Below are positions 35,215 to 45,790 of a stretch of 64,000 bases of DNA, piece after piece. How positions within the stretch are numbered: position 1 is the first letter of the stretch; every line of letters starts with the position of its first letter. Origin of the DNA: Spinactinospora alkalitolerans. Lineage in GTDB: Bacteria > Actinomycetota > Actinomycetes > Streptosporangiales > Streptosporangiaceae. The position numbers and the translations under genes were made by a program. The stretch is taken from the NCBI RefSeq assembly GCF_013408795.1, contig NZ_JACCCC010000001.1:6138001-6202000 (forward strand), written 5' to 3'. A model generated the notes under the pieces. It was not told the origin of the DNA. It made no database searches and was given only the letters and a program-made list of their open reading frames with translations.

Positions 35215-36287
35215 ACGGCGTCTGTGCCGTCGGTGATCTCCCGGCCCAGCGTCCGGACCGCGTTGGTGACGTCTCGCAGGGCGAAGACGTGGGTACACAG
35301 CGGGGCGAGTGTCTCGGCGCTCTCGCGGATCATACCGATCGCCAGCTCGGTGGACTGGTAGCCTCCGCTGACGACGCCCCTCAGCTCGATCTCACGGAGG
35401 ACGACCTGGTCGATAGGCACATCGTTGAGCTTGTTCCCGCTCTTCAGGCCGGCGAGAACGAGTCGGCCGCCGCGCCGGAGCATGTCAATGCCTTGCAGGA
35501 TGGGCGTCATCGCCCCCGCCGATACGTCGAGGACGATGTCGGCCATGCCACCGTCGGTCACTTCGGTGACTCGTGTGACGGGATCTTCCTCGTCGATGTT
35601 GATGGTCGTGGTTGCGCCGAGGTTGCGAGCCAGATCGAGTCTGGAGCCGTCGGTGGTGGTACCGGTGACGATGATGGTCTTTGCACCGGCCTTCTTGGCC
35701 GCGGCTGCGGCAAGTAGACCTCGCTGGCCGGGGCCCGCGATCACGACGGTCGACCCGAGGCCAACGCCTCCGACTTCGTAGATCCAGCGGATGGCGTTGG
35801 ACAGTGGGTTGATCAAGGTCGTGACGTTGGTCGGGATGTCCTCGGGCAGCTTGTGGATGAGTGCCCGGGGGTGGAGGTAGACGTGGGTGGCGTAACCACC
35901 CCACAGCGACGGAGCTGTGCCGGTGCCTCGGTACATGCCGTACCCCAGGCCCGACTGGCAGCGCGTGAAGGCCCCCTCGATGCAGCCTTCACAGACGCCG
36001 CACGGGATGATCGGCTCAACGGTGACCCGGTCGCCGACGTCGACGCCCCAGCGCTTCACCGCTGCGGCCCCGATACGTGTGATTCGCCCGATGATCTCGT
36101 GGCCAGGGATAATCGGCATCCCATCGCCGAAACTCAGCCCGCCGAGGTACTGCTCATAATCAGTGCCGCAGAGACCGCTGGCCTCGACCTCCATGACGGC
36201 GTCGTCGTCGCTTACCTCGGGAATCGGGAACTCACGGAACTGGAGGTTACGGGCGCTTTCGAGAACCGCAGCAACTGCTGTGGCCAT
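35160..36287 (-). CDS. Zinc-dependent medium-chain alcohol dehydrogenase, C-terminus altered by IS
   Basis: 375 residues. Catalytic zinc Cys in EASGLCGTDYEQYL, GHEIIGRI, a structural zinc Cys set (PCGVCEGCIEGAFTRCQ) and a Rossmann motif IAGPGQRGLLAAAAAKKAG. It oxidises an alcohol or reduces an aldehyde with NAD(P). The last seven residues (CSESLIR) and the stop lie in the inverted repeat of the IS630 copy, so the native end is lost. It is the last gene of a five-gene - strand unit headed by alanine dehydrogenase. Confidence 0.83.
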   Translation of the reverse strand: MATAVAAVLESARNLQFREFPIPEVSDDDAVMEVEASGLCGTDYEQYLGGLSFGDGMPIIPGHEIIGRITRIGAAAVKRWGVDVGDRVTVEPIIPCGVCEGCIEGAFTRCQSGLGYGMYRGTGTAPSLWGGYATHVYLHPRALIHKLPEDIPTNVTTLINPLSNAIRWIYEVGGVGLGSTVVIAGPGQRGLLAAAAAKKAGAKTIIVTGTTTDGSRLDLARNLGATTTINIDEEDPVTRVTEVTDGGMADIVLDVSAGAMTPILQGIDMLRRGGRLVLAGLKSGNKLNDVPIDQVVLREIELRGVVSGGYQSTELAIGMIRESAETLAPLCTHVFALRDVTNAVRTLGREITDGTDAVHITLTSDMDQCSESLIR

Positions 36288-36421
36288 GGTCGTCTCACTT
36301 TCGTGTTGGTCAGGGCCTGGCTCACGGAGGAGCGACCTGCGGGCTCCTTCCTCGGATGCGTAACAGCGCCCGCAGTGGCGCTCGTGGAGCCGTCCTTACT
36401 GCGGGCGCAGGGAGGATGTGG

Positions 36422-36877
36422 TCAGACAGGCGTCACGACGATGTTGTAGAGGTCATCGAACTCGTAGGTGTAGAGCGCCCGTGGGACCTTGCACATGCCT
36501 CGGAACTTCAGCAACAGCTCGGCGGTCCTGGTGGCAGTCCCGGCTGGTACGAAGAGGTAGAAGATCGGGCACTCGTCCATGTCCAGCTTCCAGACCCGGT
36601 CGAGGGTTACCTCGTTGATGGTGTCCTCGGTCTCCACCTCGACGATCAACCGGGGTGAGTTGTCCTTGGCCGTGTCCACCAGCACGATGTCGGGCCACAG
36701 CGTGCCCTCCCACCGATGGTGGACGGGCATCCGCTTCTCGCCCACGTTGGTGTAGGTGCCCCACGTCGGGTTGATGAGCCCGGGATAGACCTCTCCGTTG
36801 GCGAAGGAGAACATGGTCCGCGCGATCTGCGCGACAGCAGAGTCGTGAAGATTCGTCGTCGGTACAACAATGCTCAT
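36422..36877 (-). CDS. Hypothetical 151-residue protein in catabolic operon
   Basis: Starts MSIVVPTTNLHD. It contains PDIVLVDTAKDNSPRLIVEV followed by ETEDTI and an all-alpha/beta C-terminal half without a signal peptide. The D-x(n)-E-V-E pattern is reminiscent of restriction-endonuclease-like folds, but the operon context is metabolic; I do not assign a function. It is 16 bases after the amidohydrolase gene. Confidence 0.65.
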   Translation of the reverse strand: MSIVVPTTNLHDSAVAQIARTMFSFANGEVYPGLINPTWGTYTNVGEKRMPVHHRWEGTLWPDIVLVDTAKDNSPRLIVEVETEDTINEVTLDRVWKLDMDECPIFYLFVPAGTATRTAELLLKFRGMCKVPRALYTYEFDDLYNIVVTPV

Positions 36878-36893
36878 TGGAAATCTGGACCTT

Positions 36894-37838
36894 TCACAGT
36901 GGGAGAACGCGCCGGGCGTTCTCGCCGAGGATCGCTGCCTTTTCGTCGTCGGTGAGGAGGGAGCGCTTCACACCCTGCAGGCCGAGAATGGCCCGGTGGC
37001 TGTGCCAGTCAGACGCCCAAAGGCACCGGTCGACGCCGACTTGCCGCACGGACTCGATACCGACCTCGTCGAATCCCTCCTCGAAACCGCAGGAGAGGTC
37101 GAAGTAAACGTTCTCGAAATCCCGCGCCATCTGCACACGCTGGTCATGCATCTCGGTGCCGTAGCCGGTGAGAGGCTGAAGGTAGCCCAGATGGGCCATG
37201 ACGACCTTGAGCTTCGGATGCCGCTCGAGCACAGGGCGCCACTGAACCGGGAACGCATAGTCATCGTGCTCGGCCTCACCGACGTGGCCGTCGAGACCGC
37301 CGCTGTGAGCGAGGATCACCAGGTCCAATTCCTCGATCTTGGCGAACGCGCGCTCGAGTGCGGGGTCGGAGGGATAGTACTGGCCCCAGGTCGAGATGAT
37401 CTTCACGCCGCGGGCACCAGCGGCGTGATACTTCACGACCTGGTCCTCAACCCAGTCGGCACCGAAGTAGGGGTCGATGCCACCTATGAGCGCTGCGAAC
37501 TTCTTGGGGTTCGCGGCGGCGACCTGACACAACCAGGCGTTCTTGCGGTCGCACCGCTCGCGTTGCTGCTCCAGCATGCGCTTCTCGAGAGCAGCTCTGT
37601 CCTCTTCGGAGAGGTCCTGGGGAGCGCGGGCACGCATTGCCTGCCCCATCGCCTCGGTTGGCCACGCGTTGATGATCCACGACGAAGCGACGTCGGCTTC
37701 AGCCATATAGCGGTTCAGCTGGGCCAGGTCGCCTCCCCTGTCCCATCGGTCCTCGATCGTGCGCGCGTTCCAGCCTTCTTGCGTGGTTCTGCACAGGTGC
37801 ACGTGGGTGTCAACAACATCCCATTTGCGGTCGCTCAT
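36894..37838 (-). CDS. Amidohydrolase-2 family (ACMSD-like) hydrolase/decarboxylase
   Basis: 314 residues. TIM-barrel metal motifs: VVDTHVHL at the N-terminus, [21 protein letters not shown] and the terminal Asp in [13 protein letters not shown]. The family contains metal-dependent decarboxylases of aromatic acids and lactone or amide hydrolases. Its start overlaps the stop of the MaoC gene (ATGA). A hydrolysis or decarboxylation step in the pathway is likely; which one is unknown. Confidence 0.82.
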   Translation of the reverse strand: MSDRKWDVVDTHVHLCRTTQEGWNARTIEDRWDRGGDLAQLNRYMAEADVASSWIINAWPTEAMGQAMRARAPQDLSEEDRAALEKRMLEQQRERCDRKNAWLCQVAAANPKKFAALIGGIDPYFGADWVEDQVVKYHAAGARGVKIISTWGQYYPSDPALERAFAKIEELDLVILAHSGGLDGHVGEAEHDDYAFPVQWRPVLERHPKLKVVMAHLGYLQPLTGYGTEMHDQRVQMARDFENVYFDLSCGFEEGFDEVGIESVRQVGVDRCLWASDWHSHRAILGLQGVKRSLLTDDEKAAILGENARRVLPL

Positions 37839-38335
37839 GCTGTTTCCTTCGGTGCGTAGGCGTGGCCCATCTTGGTGAGGATGTCTGCCACTTTCTGGCC
37901 GTCCTGGTTGGTCACGTGCGTTGCATATTCAATGAGGCCGAACCGCGATTTCCCTTCGCGGCGCACGGCGACGATCTCGATGTCGAGCGTGTCGCCGGCG
38001 TAGACCGGAGCTCGGTAGGTGATCTCGTCGGTGAGGTGCGTCGCGGTCTTCTTGCCGATGACCAGTGCCAGCGGAGCGATACACGCTCCTAGGGTGAGAG
38101 CCCCGGGGGCGATCGGGCCGCGGAACCCGTTCTCCGCGGCGATGCGGTGGTCGCGGTGGAGGAGGGCGAGATCCTGGAACAGGCCACACGCGGTGGTGAT
38201 CATGCTCTCGGTGATCGTAACGGCCGGGGCTATGAATCGCTGGCCGACCTGGACCTCCTCATAATAGCGACCCTCGAGTAGATCAATCGGAGGCGAGACG
38301 TCGGCGGCCGAAGCGGCCTCTTGGAGTGAAGACAT
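37835..38335 (-). CDS. MaoC-like hotdog dehydratase
   Basis: 166 residues from ATG 38335 (AGGTTGG upstream). Single hotdog domain with [20 protein letters not shown], then [20 protein letters not shown] and [15 protein letters not shown]. The family hydrates enoyl-CoAs or related acids. It is 184 bases downstream of alanine dehydrogenase. Confidence 0.82.
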   Translation of the reverse strand: MSSLQEAASAADVSPPIDLLEGRYYEEVQVGQRFIAPAVTITESMITTACGLFQDLALLHRDHRIAAENGFRGPIAPGALTLGACIAPLALVIGKKTATHLTDEITYRAPVYAGDTLDIEIVAVRREGKSRFGLIEYATHVTNQDGQKVADILTKMGHAYAPKETA

Positions 38336-38519
38336 AACCAACCTTTCAGGCATTAAGGGCGCAGCACAAAGAGAATGTCGAGTGAAATGAATTTAAGCTA
38401 AACAGCATTTCTGTGAATTCGTTCTGGCGGTGCACATAACAGCACCAGACGGAGCAACATTCTGTGGGAAGCTGACGGTGCGCGAGTCCAAGAGCGTGCG
38501 GCGCTCCGCGTGCTGGCTG

Positions 38520-39632
38520 TCAGAGGAGTGAGGTGACCTCTACGGAGTCGAGACCGAGGGCGGTGCCCACGGGTGCGTTGGTGAGCAGGCCGTCATGGGT
38601 GTTGAGGCCGCGGGCGATCTGGGCATCCGCCCGAAGGGCTTCCTGCCAGCCGTTGTCAGCCAGCGCCACGGTGTAGGGCAGAGTCACCGAGGTCAGTGCA
38701 TGCGTGGAGGTGTGCGCCACCGCCCCGGGCATATTGGCGACGCAGTAGAACACAGAGCCGTGCACGGTGTAGGTCGGCTCGGCGTGCGTGGTGGCACGAG
38801 AATCCTCAAAGCAGCCGCCCTGGTCGATGGAGATGTCAACGAGAACAGAGCCAACCTTCATGCGCTTGACCAGGTCGTTGGAGACGAGCGTTGGAGCCTT
38901 ACTACCCGGGATCAGCACCGCACCGATGACGAGATCGGCGCTGAGGCACGCCTGCTCGATGGTAAAGGCGTTCGACGCGAGTGTCCGAACGCGACCGTGG
39001 TACTCCTTGTCGATCGCCTTGAGGACGTGTGGATCCTTGTCCAGGACGGTGACCTGGGCCCCCATTCCCACCGCGATTCGAGTGGCGTGCTGCCCGGAGA
39101 CACCACCGCCAATGATGACGACCTCGGCTGGGAGGACACCTGGGACGCCGCCAAGCAGGACACCTCGACCGCCGGCGCTGCGGAGAAGAGTGGCTGCGCC
39201 AACCTGCGGAGCGATCCGACCGGCGACCTCGGACATCGGGCTGAGCAGCGGCAAGCCACCTTGATCGGTCTGGACGGTCTCGTAGGCGATCGCCGTGACC
39301 TTGCGAGCGAGAAGCTCCTCAGTGAGAGCCTTGTCGGCGGCGAGGTGCAGGTATGTGAACAGTACCTGGCCCTCCCGCATGCGGTCGTACTCCTCGCGAA
39401 TGGGCTCCTTGACCTTGAGGATCAGCTCAGCAGTGGACCACACGTTCTCAGCGGTGGCGAGCACTTGAGCGCCCGCAGCGGAGTACTCCTCGTCGGAGAT
39501 GGACGAGCCACTGCCTGCGCCCTTCTCGATGACGACCTCATGACCGTGCGCGACCAACTCGTGCACCCCGGCCGGGGTGACGGCGACTCGGTACTCGTGA
39601 TTCTTGACTTCCTTCGGAACACCGATCCTCAT
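38520..39632 (-). CDS. ald: Alanine dehydrogenase
   Basis: 370 residues, the usual family length, starting at ATG 39632 ([20 protein letters not shown]). Substrate residues: Arg15-like RVAVTP, Lys in LILKVKEP, catalytic His in [12 protein letters not shown] site [17 protein letters not shown]; Asp in [14 protein letters not shown]. It converts L-alanine and NAD+ to pyruvate, ammonia and NADH. In this context it can regenerate the pyruvate used by the omega-aminotransferase at 47494-48771. Its promoter lies within a 36-bp palindrome at 39718-39753. Confidence 0.93.
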   Translation of the reverse strand: MRIGVPKEVKNHEYRVAVTPAGVHELVAHGHEVVIEKGAGSGSSISDEEYSAAGAQVLATAENVWSTAELILKVKEPIREEYDRMREGQVLFTYLHLAADKALTEELLARKVTAIAYETVQTDQGGLPLLSPMSEVAGRIAPQVGAATLLRSAGGRGVLLGGVPGVLPAEVVIIGGGVSGQHATRIAVGMGAQVTVLDKDPHVLKAIDKEYHGRVRTLASNAFTIEQACLSADLVIGAVLIPGSKAPTLVSNDLVKRMKVGSVLVDISIDQGGCFEDSRATTHAEPTYTVHGSVFYCVANMPGAVAHTSTHALTSVTLPYTVALADNGWQEALRADAQIARGLNTHDGLLTNAPVGTALGLDSVEVTSLL

Positions 39633-39717
39633 GACCGACCTTTCTGACGAAGAAATAGTTCGGCGGGTTCTCTCACGGAGGACGCCATGTGGTTCCAAAC
39701 CGCAGAGGGGCGAATCA

Positions 39718-39753
39718 CATGCCAAGTAGCATATTAACATGTTACTTGGCATG
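39718..39753. promoter_or_regulatory. 36-bp operator A over the ald promoter
   Basis: CATGCCAAGTAGCAT, six bases, ATGTTACTTGGCATG: arms agree at 14 of 15 positions. On the - strand TTGACA (39757-39752) and TATGCT (39733-39728), 18 bases apart, form the ald promoter, so the operator covers it. Site B at 52879-52914 has the same geometry. Confidence 0.78.
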
Positions 39754-39757
39754 TCAA

Positions 39758-40329
39758 TGGCGAGGCTAGTCGGCAGTGCTGCCCGTAGGCCGGGGTACCA
39801 ATTGGCCTTCTGGGCGGGCTGAGGACGGGTATGGTCCGCCCGCGCCACTGGGGACGGGCTGACCAGTCGGGGTCCATGAGGTGCGCTGAAGGCGGCTGTC
39901 CTAGGTAGCTCCCCGCGCCGATCACGCCCGGGGCCGACATCTGTTCGCATTACGCGGCGGCATGCCCCCAAAGGTCCTGGCGCTACAGATCTTTCGGCGC
40001 ACACACGGACTGGGGGAGACGACCGGTGCTGCTACGACTGGCCTGGCGGCGGAGTGACCGGCGCAGGCGGCGCTCAGCCAGCGATTCGAATGCGGGCCGG
40101 GCGTGCTCCGCAGGCAAACGCCTGCCGTGGACCGACAGCCTGACAAGGCGCGAGTGCGACGTCGATCGATTCCGGATCCGGACTGGTGAATACGCCGATC
40201 CAGCGGTGACCGGTGCCGACACGCCTGTTCCATGACCCCTCATGGAACAGGGATTGGCGGCGCACAACCCCCTGGGCAGAGATACCCCGGGCCGACGCAG
40301 CGGCGGTCAGCAACGTGACCCGGTGTCGG
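39758..40329. other. Intergenic, no gene recognised
   Basis: About 570 bases upstream of ald. Open frames are short and without similarity; decayed DNA next to an integrase remnant. Confidence 0.45.
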
Positions 40330-41560
40330 GGCTGACACATCTGCCATGGATCTCCGACGAACAGCGCAGTGGCTGCTGGCTCCTGGAAGTGGAAGCCCAG
40401 CGAGCGGGCGACAACGGGGGCGGGTGCCTGGAGAACGAGTTGTCACAGAGCAGCGGTTCGTGCGGCCTGCGCCGGGATGCCGAGATCGTGGATGTGGTTG
40501 GCCAGCGTCTGTTGGGTGATGGGCTGCCCGGCCCGGCGGCTAGGGAAGACCCAGCGGCTGTCGGGGTTTGCGCCCATGGCCAAGCCGGCCCTCTCCTCCT
40601 TGGCCTGGAGGAACAGTTCGTCGAACGGTTCGGGGACGGGTGTGGGCGGCTCGCCAAGACGGGTGATGACCTCCCCGGCAATGCCTCGGTGATGTCGTCG
40701 AGGGTGGGGCGGACGATCCGGCTGGGCGTAGAGCAACATCAGGCAGGCGGCCATCTGCAACCTGGCCGGATAGCCGCTGTTGAGGACCTTGCGTACGAGT
40801 TCGAGCCGACGGCGTTGCGTCAGCACCTGTCCGCGCCTCGTCTGCTGGGCGGGTAGGTGCAGGCGCGGCGCCCGCCCCGTGGCCATCGCCCAGTTCAGAA
40901 AAGCCCGCAGGGAGCGGATCTCGCGGGAGAGGTGGGTGGTGTGCCACTCGTCGATATCGGTTTGGGCCAGCTGATCCAGGTCCGTGTTGCGGGCGTTGAG
41001 CCAGGTCGGAAACTCGCTGGCGCGCGTGAGCTCCTCACTGGCGAATCTCCGAGCGCTGGGGGTGAGCGGTCGCCGTGTGGCCCGTCGGCGGAGTGTGGGG
41101 AGCTGGTGCCCGGTTCCGAGCTGGCGCAGTAGAGGTAGGTGCGGGGAACCGTCGAGCTCGGTCAGGCGGCAGTGAAGCCAGGCCTCGAAGTGCAGCAGCT
41201 GCTTGTCGGTGCGCGGCAGGACGCCAAGCTCCATGAGGAGATCGCGCAGGTGGGCGGCCGTCCTCCAGCTCGGCAGGATGTGCAGGGCCTGGTGGGTCAG
41301 TTCGATGCGGCCGGTGGCCAGGTCGGAGAGCAGTTCGGGGACCTGGGGTTGAGTAGCCAGTTCAGCCTGATACGCGGGTTCGGTATCGCGCAGAGCCCAT
41401 CGAAGAGCGCGCGCAGGTCCGGGCTGATGCGACCGGTGCCGTCATCCAGCACGGCGGCGAAGCGGTCAGTGAGACTGCATCGCTCGCAAAGACGCCCGCG
41501 CAGCAGCTCCTCACTGGAGGGGTTTGGTCCTCTACAGTGCAGCGGGCCTTCGACAGGCTG
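40330..41560 (-). pseudogene. Site-specific recombinase-like gene with CxxC N-terminus, multiply frameshifted
   Basis: Segments in order on the - strand: LCERCSLTDRFAAVLDDGTG, then IPNPRIRLNWLLNP; a frame change near 41350; HQALHILPSWRTAAHL, MELGVLPRTDKQLLHFEAWL, REIRSLRAFLNWAMATGR, LMLLYAQP; a second change near 40700; WVFPSRRAGQPITQQTLANH, LGIPAQAARTAAL; and further decay towards 40330. The pattern fits a family of actinobacterial XerD-like integrases. Not functional. Confidence 0.6.
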
Positions 41561-41574
41561 CTCAGGAGGCGGAA

Positions 41575-42567
41575 TCAGTCGAGTACGACCACATGCTTGC
41601 CTGGCGTATGCCCCGTTTCGATGTCCGTCTGGGCTGAAACGACCTGTTCAAGCCCACGGTGAACGTGAGCGATCGCAGGTCGGATGCGTCCCTGGCTGAT
41701 GGCCTCGAGTTGATGTGCGAACACGGTCGCGGGAAGATCAGTCGCTTCCCCGGCATAAGCAGTGAGCCACACCCCCGTCGGGATCACGGCGAGCGGGGAG
41801 AACTCGTCAAGCGCCCATACCCCGCCGAGCGCGCCGGTGAAGCACGCCGTCCCGCCCCGTCGGACGGCGCGAAGGGTATCGGGCAGGACGTCGAGACCGA
41901 CCAGTTCCAGTGCCGAGTCGACGCCTTTTGGGTACAGGTTCCGGACCTTGCCGGCGAGGTGACCTGTGTCGATGACGACGTGGTCTGCGCCGTGTTCGCG
42001 GAGGAGAGCTTCCCGGTCGGCACTTCGGGTGGTGGCGATCGCGGTTGCTCCAAGGTCGTGTGCAAGGGCGATGGCCGAGAGGCCGACCGTGGATGTCCCT
42101 CCGCGAATCAGAACGGTCTGCCCGGGCTGGAGGGCAAGCCCGGTGGTCAGGGACCCGTAGGCGGTCTGGAACATCTCCGGCAGTGCGCCGACGGTGTCCC
42201 AGGGCAGGTCGCTGGTGAAGGGAATCACCTGCGCCTCGGGGACGAGCACATATTCGGCGTAGCTGCCGTCGAACGACCGGCCCATCCCGCCCATCATGGT
42301 GACCACCGACTGTCCCGGCCGCAGTCCGCTCTCTGACGGTGTGGCGTCGATGACGCCCGCGGCCTCGATGCCGAGAATGCGCGGGTAACTGAAGTCGGGA
42401 GATGCTTGGCCTTTGCGGCTGGTGACTTCGGACTCGTTCACCCCGAACGCCTTCACCCGGATCCGCACCCAACCCGACTTCACCTGCGGCGTGGGCACCT
42501 CTGTAACCGTCAGAGCCTCGGGGCCCCCGGGGCCGGCGAGACAGATGGCGTGCATCGTGTCTGCCAT
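41575..42567 (-). CDS. NADPH:quinone oxidoreductase-like MDR enzyme (zinc-less)
   Basis: 330 residues. GroES-like N-domain (ILGIEAAGVIDATPSESGLRPGQ) and a Rossmann domain starting GQTVLIRGGTSTVGLSAIAL. No structural zinc cysteines, as in quinone reductases. Reduces enones or quinones with NADPH. It ends the - strand pair with a GMC oxidoreductase 14 bases upstream. Confidence 0.83.
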   Translation of the reverse strand: MADTMHAICLAGPGGPEALTVTEVPTPQVKSGWVRIRVKAFGVNESEVTSRKGQASPDFSYPRILGIEAAGVIDATPSESGLRPGQSVVTMMGGMGRSFDGSYAEYVLVPEAQVIPFTSDLPWDTVGALPEMFQTAYGSLTTGLALQPGQTVLIRGGTSTVGLSAIALAHDLGATAIATTRSADREALLREHGADHVVIDTGHLAGKVRNLYPKGVDSALELVGLDVLPDTLRAVRRGGTACFTGALGGVWALDEFSPLAVIPTGVWLTAYAGEATDLPATVFAHQLEAISQGRIRPAIAHVHRGLEQVVSAQTDIETGHTPGKHVVVLD

Positions 42568-42581
42568 GGTGGTGTTCCTTT

Positions 42582-44090
42582 CTAAGAGCCCGTTTCGCGG
42601 CTTCGTGTCGTCATGGCAGCGGCGCAGTGCTCGGCAAGGGCCATGGTGGTGAGGTTGGGGTTTGCGGTGGGCAGCCCAGGCATCACAGAGGCGTCGATGA
42701 CGTATAGGTCCTCGATGCCGTGGACTGCGCCGGTGGGTGAGACGACGGCTCCCGGATCCTCCGCTGGGCCCATGCGGCAGGTGCCCACCGGGTGCTGGTA
42801 GGTGGTGACGGACCGGCGCAGCGCATCCAGCAGTTGCTCGGCGGTGTCCGTGGCGGTTCCGGGGGCCAGCTCCTCGCCGAGCATGCCGTCCAAAGGCGGG
42901 GTATGTGCCAGGCGGCGGGCCAGCTGCATGCCCGCCACCAGGCGTTCGCCATCCCGTGGATCGGTGAGGAAGGCGAGGTCGATGCGCGGGCCCTGCCGGG
43001 GATCATCGGAGTACAGCCGCACCTGTCCGCGGGAGTGCGGACTCAGCAGACCGACGTACAGGGTCAGCACGGCGCTGTCGTCGGCGCTCGTTTCCGGTCC
43101 CAGCGGGAAGACATGCAGGTCGGTCTCGGTGCCGGCACCGGATGTGCAGGTGAGGATCATCTGCAGGACTTCGTCGGGCGGAGCAGTCGCCGTGCGGTAG
43201 GCAAGGGTGGTGACCGGGTGGTCCTGCAGGTTCTGGCCCACGCCCGGCAACTCGACCGCGACCGGTATGCCCAGGTCGCGCAGATGCTGGGCGGGTCCGA
43301 TGCCCGAGCGCATCAGCAGGGCAGGGCTGCCATAGGAACCGGCGGCGAGAAGAACCTGTCGGGCCCGCAAGACCGTGCCTTGGTCGTCGCAGAGCCGGAC
43401 CCCGACCGCCCGCCCGTCCTCCAGCGTCACGCGGTCCACGAGCGTCTTCGCTCGTATCGTGAGGTTGCCGCGACCGCGGCCTCGGGCGAGATAGGTCAAG
43501 GCGGTGCTCTGCCGGACACCGTCGAGCCGATTGACCGGCACCGGGCCGATGCCATGGGCCCCGGGTGCGTTGTGGTCGGCCACCGGCGGATACCCGAGGG
43601 CCAGGCAGGCGTCGCGGAAGCCGCGGTGCAGTGCATGAAGATCATGGGGACCGTGGCGGCGCACGGGTACGGGCCCTTGGTTACCGTGCCAGTCGGTGGC
43701 GAAGTCCAGATCGCGCTCGACAGCGCGGAAGTCGGGCAGCAGCTCCTCGAAGGACCACGCACCGGTTCGTGCTGCCCAGGCGTCGTAGTCTTCCGGCCGA
43801 CCGCGCAGAGCGATCGCGTTGTTGATGGCCGACGAGCCGCCGACCAGCTTGCCGCGGGCCACGGCGATCTCGCGACCCAGGTCACCGGGCTCGGTGACCG
43901 ATCCCCAGTCGTGGCTGAACGTCTCCCGCGGGCTGGCGGCTACGTCCTCAGGCATCCCGGCCGGCTCGCTGCCGTAGTCCGGACCCGCCTCCAGCAGCAG
44001 AACCGAACGCCGCCCGCCCTCACTCAGACGGTCCGCCAGCACTCCTCCGGCAGAGCCTGCACCGACCACGATCACATCCCACTGGTCCAC
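42582..44090 (-). CDS. GMC-family FAD oxidoreductase (choline dehydrogenase-like)
   Basis: 502 residues from GTG 44090, nine bases after AGGAGG. FAD motif VIVVGAGSAGGVLADRLSE, GMC signature GGSSAINNAIALRGRPEDYD, second signature LAAGSYGSPALLMRSGIGPA, and the catalytic His region TYQHPVGTCRMG. Oxidises an alcohol to an aldehyde. Physically tied to the MDR gene that follows; substrate unknown. Confidence 0.87.
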   Translation of the reverse strand: MDQWDVIVVGAGSAGGVLADRLSEGGRRSVLLLEAGPDYGSEPAGMPEDVAASPRETFSHDWGSVTEPGDLGREIAVARGKLVGGSSAINNAIALRGRPEDYDAWAARTGAWSFEELLPDFRAVERDLDFATDWHGNQGPVPVRRHGPHDLHALHRGFRDACLALGYPPVADHNAPGAHGIGPVPVNRLDGVRQSTALTYLARGRGRGNLTIRAKTLVDRVTLEDGRAVGVRLCDDQGTVLRARQVLLAAGSYGSPALLMRSGIGPAQHLRDLGIPVAVELPGVGQNLQDHPVTTLAYRTATAPPDEVLQMILTCTSGAGTETDLHVFPLGPETSADDSAVLTLYVGLLSPHSRGQVRLYSDDPRQGPRIDLAFLTDPRDGERLVAGMQLARRLAHTPPLDGMLGEELAPGTATDTAEQLLDALRRSVTTYQHPVGTCRMGPAEDPGAVVSPTGAVHGIEDLYVIDASVMPGLPTANPNLTTMALAEHCAAAMTTRSRETGS

Positions 44091-44173
44091 GAACCAGATC
44101 CTCCTCAGGTGCTTTCCGTGGGGTTCGGTCCCGCAACGAGCCATGGGTCTCGAACTGAACAGCGAGCAACCAA

Positions 44174-44542
44174 TCACGTGCTGTCGGGCTGTTCCTTCCG
44201 GGGCAGGGCGTCCCGGACGCGCTGGTACGAACCCTCCACCAGATCCTCGATCAGATCCTCGCCGATGCCACTGCCGGCGCCGACGCTCACCCAGTGGTCC
44301 TTGTCCGGATAGCGACCGCGGGTGATCGTCGGATGCTCCCGGCGCAGGGCGCTACCGTGGTCGGGCTCGGCCTTGACGGTGATGACCAGCTCGTCCGGGT
44401 CGTCGGTGACGATCAGGAACACCTTGTCGGTGACCTTGTACACGTCCAGAGTCTGGGTGAAGGGCCGTCCGTTCGAGACCCCGGGCGGGGAGTCGGCCGT
44501 TCTGCGGGCGATCTGCTGCAACTGCTCACCGGAGAGCATCAC
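44174..44542 (-). CDS. MmcQ/YjbR family protein, copy 2
   Basis: 122 residues of the YjbR fold: SPPGVSNGRPFTQTLDVYKV, KVFLIVTD, LVITVKAEPDHGSALRRE, DHWVSVGAGSGIGEDLIEDL. Related to the gene 3 bases upstream. The family has a double-wing DNA-binding-like fold of unknown role. Confidence 0.82.
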   Translation of the reverse strand: MMLSGEQLQQIARRTADSPPGVSNGRPFTQTLDVYKVTDKVFLIVTDDPDELVITVKAEPDHGSALRREHPTITRGRYPDKDHWVSVGAGSGIGEDLIEDLVEGSYQRVRDALPRKEQPDST

Positions 44543-44545
44543 CCC

Positions 44546-44935
44546 TTACTCCTCGCCCGCTGCGCCGAAGCTCTCGGGATCCACGGGTCGCTGCGCTCGC
44601 GGCAGTCCAGCCACGACAAGCCGGTACGAATCGGTCACCAGGTCCTTGACCAGGCCCTTGTCGACACTCTCCCCCGGCTCGAGCGTGATCCAATGCTTCT
44701 TGTTCATGTGGTAGCCCGGCGTGATGTCACGGTGCGACTGGCGCAGCGCCTTGGAGTCCTCCGGATCGGCCTTGAGGACCACGATGGGATCGCCGGGGAC
44801 CTCTGTCAGCAGCATGAAGACCTTGCCCTTGACCTTGAAGACCTCGTACTCGGGCCCGAAAGGATGGCCCATCGTCGACGCGGGCAGTTCCTCGGCCACC
44901 TCGCGCGCAGCGTCCTGCAGCTTCCGTCCCTTCAC
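44546..44935 (-). CDS. MmcQ/YjbR family protein, copy 1
   Basis: 129 residues: GHPFGPEYEVFKVKGKVFML, then DPIVVLKADPEDSKALRQSH and KHWITLEPGESVDKGLVKDL. A tandem paralogue of the next gene, probably a local duplication. Function unknown. Confidence 0.82.
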   Translation of the reverse strand: MKGRKLQDAAREVAEELPASTMGHPFGPEYEVFKVKGKVFMLLTEVPGDPIVVLKADPEDSKALRQSHRDITPGYHMNKKHWITLEPGESVDKGLVKDLVTDSYRLVVAGLPRAQRPVDPESFGAAGEE

Positions 44936-45445
44936 GGTGCACCTCCATCCCGTTCGCCGCCAGGATCGGTCCGTCCCTCGAGCCTCGGTGTCGGCGAACG
45001 CGCAGTCAACGCCGCATCGGCGGGTTCTCGTCGACTGGCGAAGACCCTGCCAGCCTTGACCATCTCACCAACCTGACGAAAAGTCCTGCTGCATCGCCGC
45101 CGGCGACGTGAACGGCGCGTGGGCGCCGCACACATCCGCCGCCAGGCCATGAGGCGCCACACCGGGTGAACATCGCAGGACGGGATCGCCTCCGCCGTGC
45201 GTCGGTCGGTATCCGGCCGCCTTCGCAGCAGATGCCTGACGACCGATCCCAGGCGGCTGCCGCCCGGATCGCCTCACAGACGAGCAATGTCGTCTACGCT
45301 CTCGACTCGACTGGTAAGGCCAGCGCGGTCTCCGAGCCCTCCAGACTCTCTACCGGGTCCGGCACTTGCCACGGCGATCTCCTCGAGGTCACGTGGTCCC
45401 AGAATCCAAAAATCCGACTCCGAGAAACGCAGGACACACCAGTGC
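44936..45445. other. Intergenic, no gene recognised
   Basis: About 510 bases of mixed composition; open frames are compositional. Confidence 0.4.
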
Positions 45446-45790
45446 AGGTCAAAGGCCGCAGCCGAGTGCGGGTGGCCAGCCACCGCTCCAGCCACCGGGC
45501 CACCGTCAACACCGCCGGATCCGCCCCGGCTCTGTCCAGTTCCCGGGCCCGGCGCAGCCCTTCCCGGGCGGCTTCCCGGGAAGCGAACCCACCTCGACGC
45601 ACCCAGTGTCTCCCACCGGGAGCGTGCTCCAACTCCAACGAGAAGTAACAGCTCCATGCCCCTGCCTCGACAGTCCGGCACAGCGCCCTCTCCGGCCTTC
45701 GCGCTCTTGGTCCCTCGGCATCCGCACCGCGTTTACACCGAACCCACTCCAGACATGACCACCACCCCCTGAAACCAGTCTCCTTCGAGC
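45446..45790 (-). pseudogene. Integrase N-terminal fragment
   Basis: The - frame contains WSCYFSLELEHAPGGRHWVR, RGGFASREAAREGLRRAREL and PAVLTVARWLERWLATRT: the arm-binding and start of the core-binding domain of actinomycete phage-type integrases. Everything after LRPLT is lost. It may complement the C-terminal remnant at 27347-27769 as parts of related genes. Confidence 0.55.

Noticed and set aside
38400-38500. Riboswitch or attenuator before the MaoC gene
   Set aside because: Only a weak imperfect hairpin (CTGG-CGGTGC/GCACCAG) is visible, with no conserved riboswitch core.
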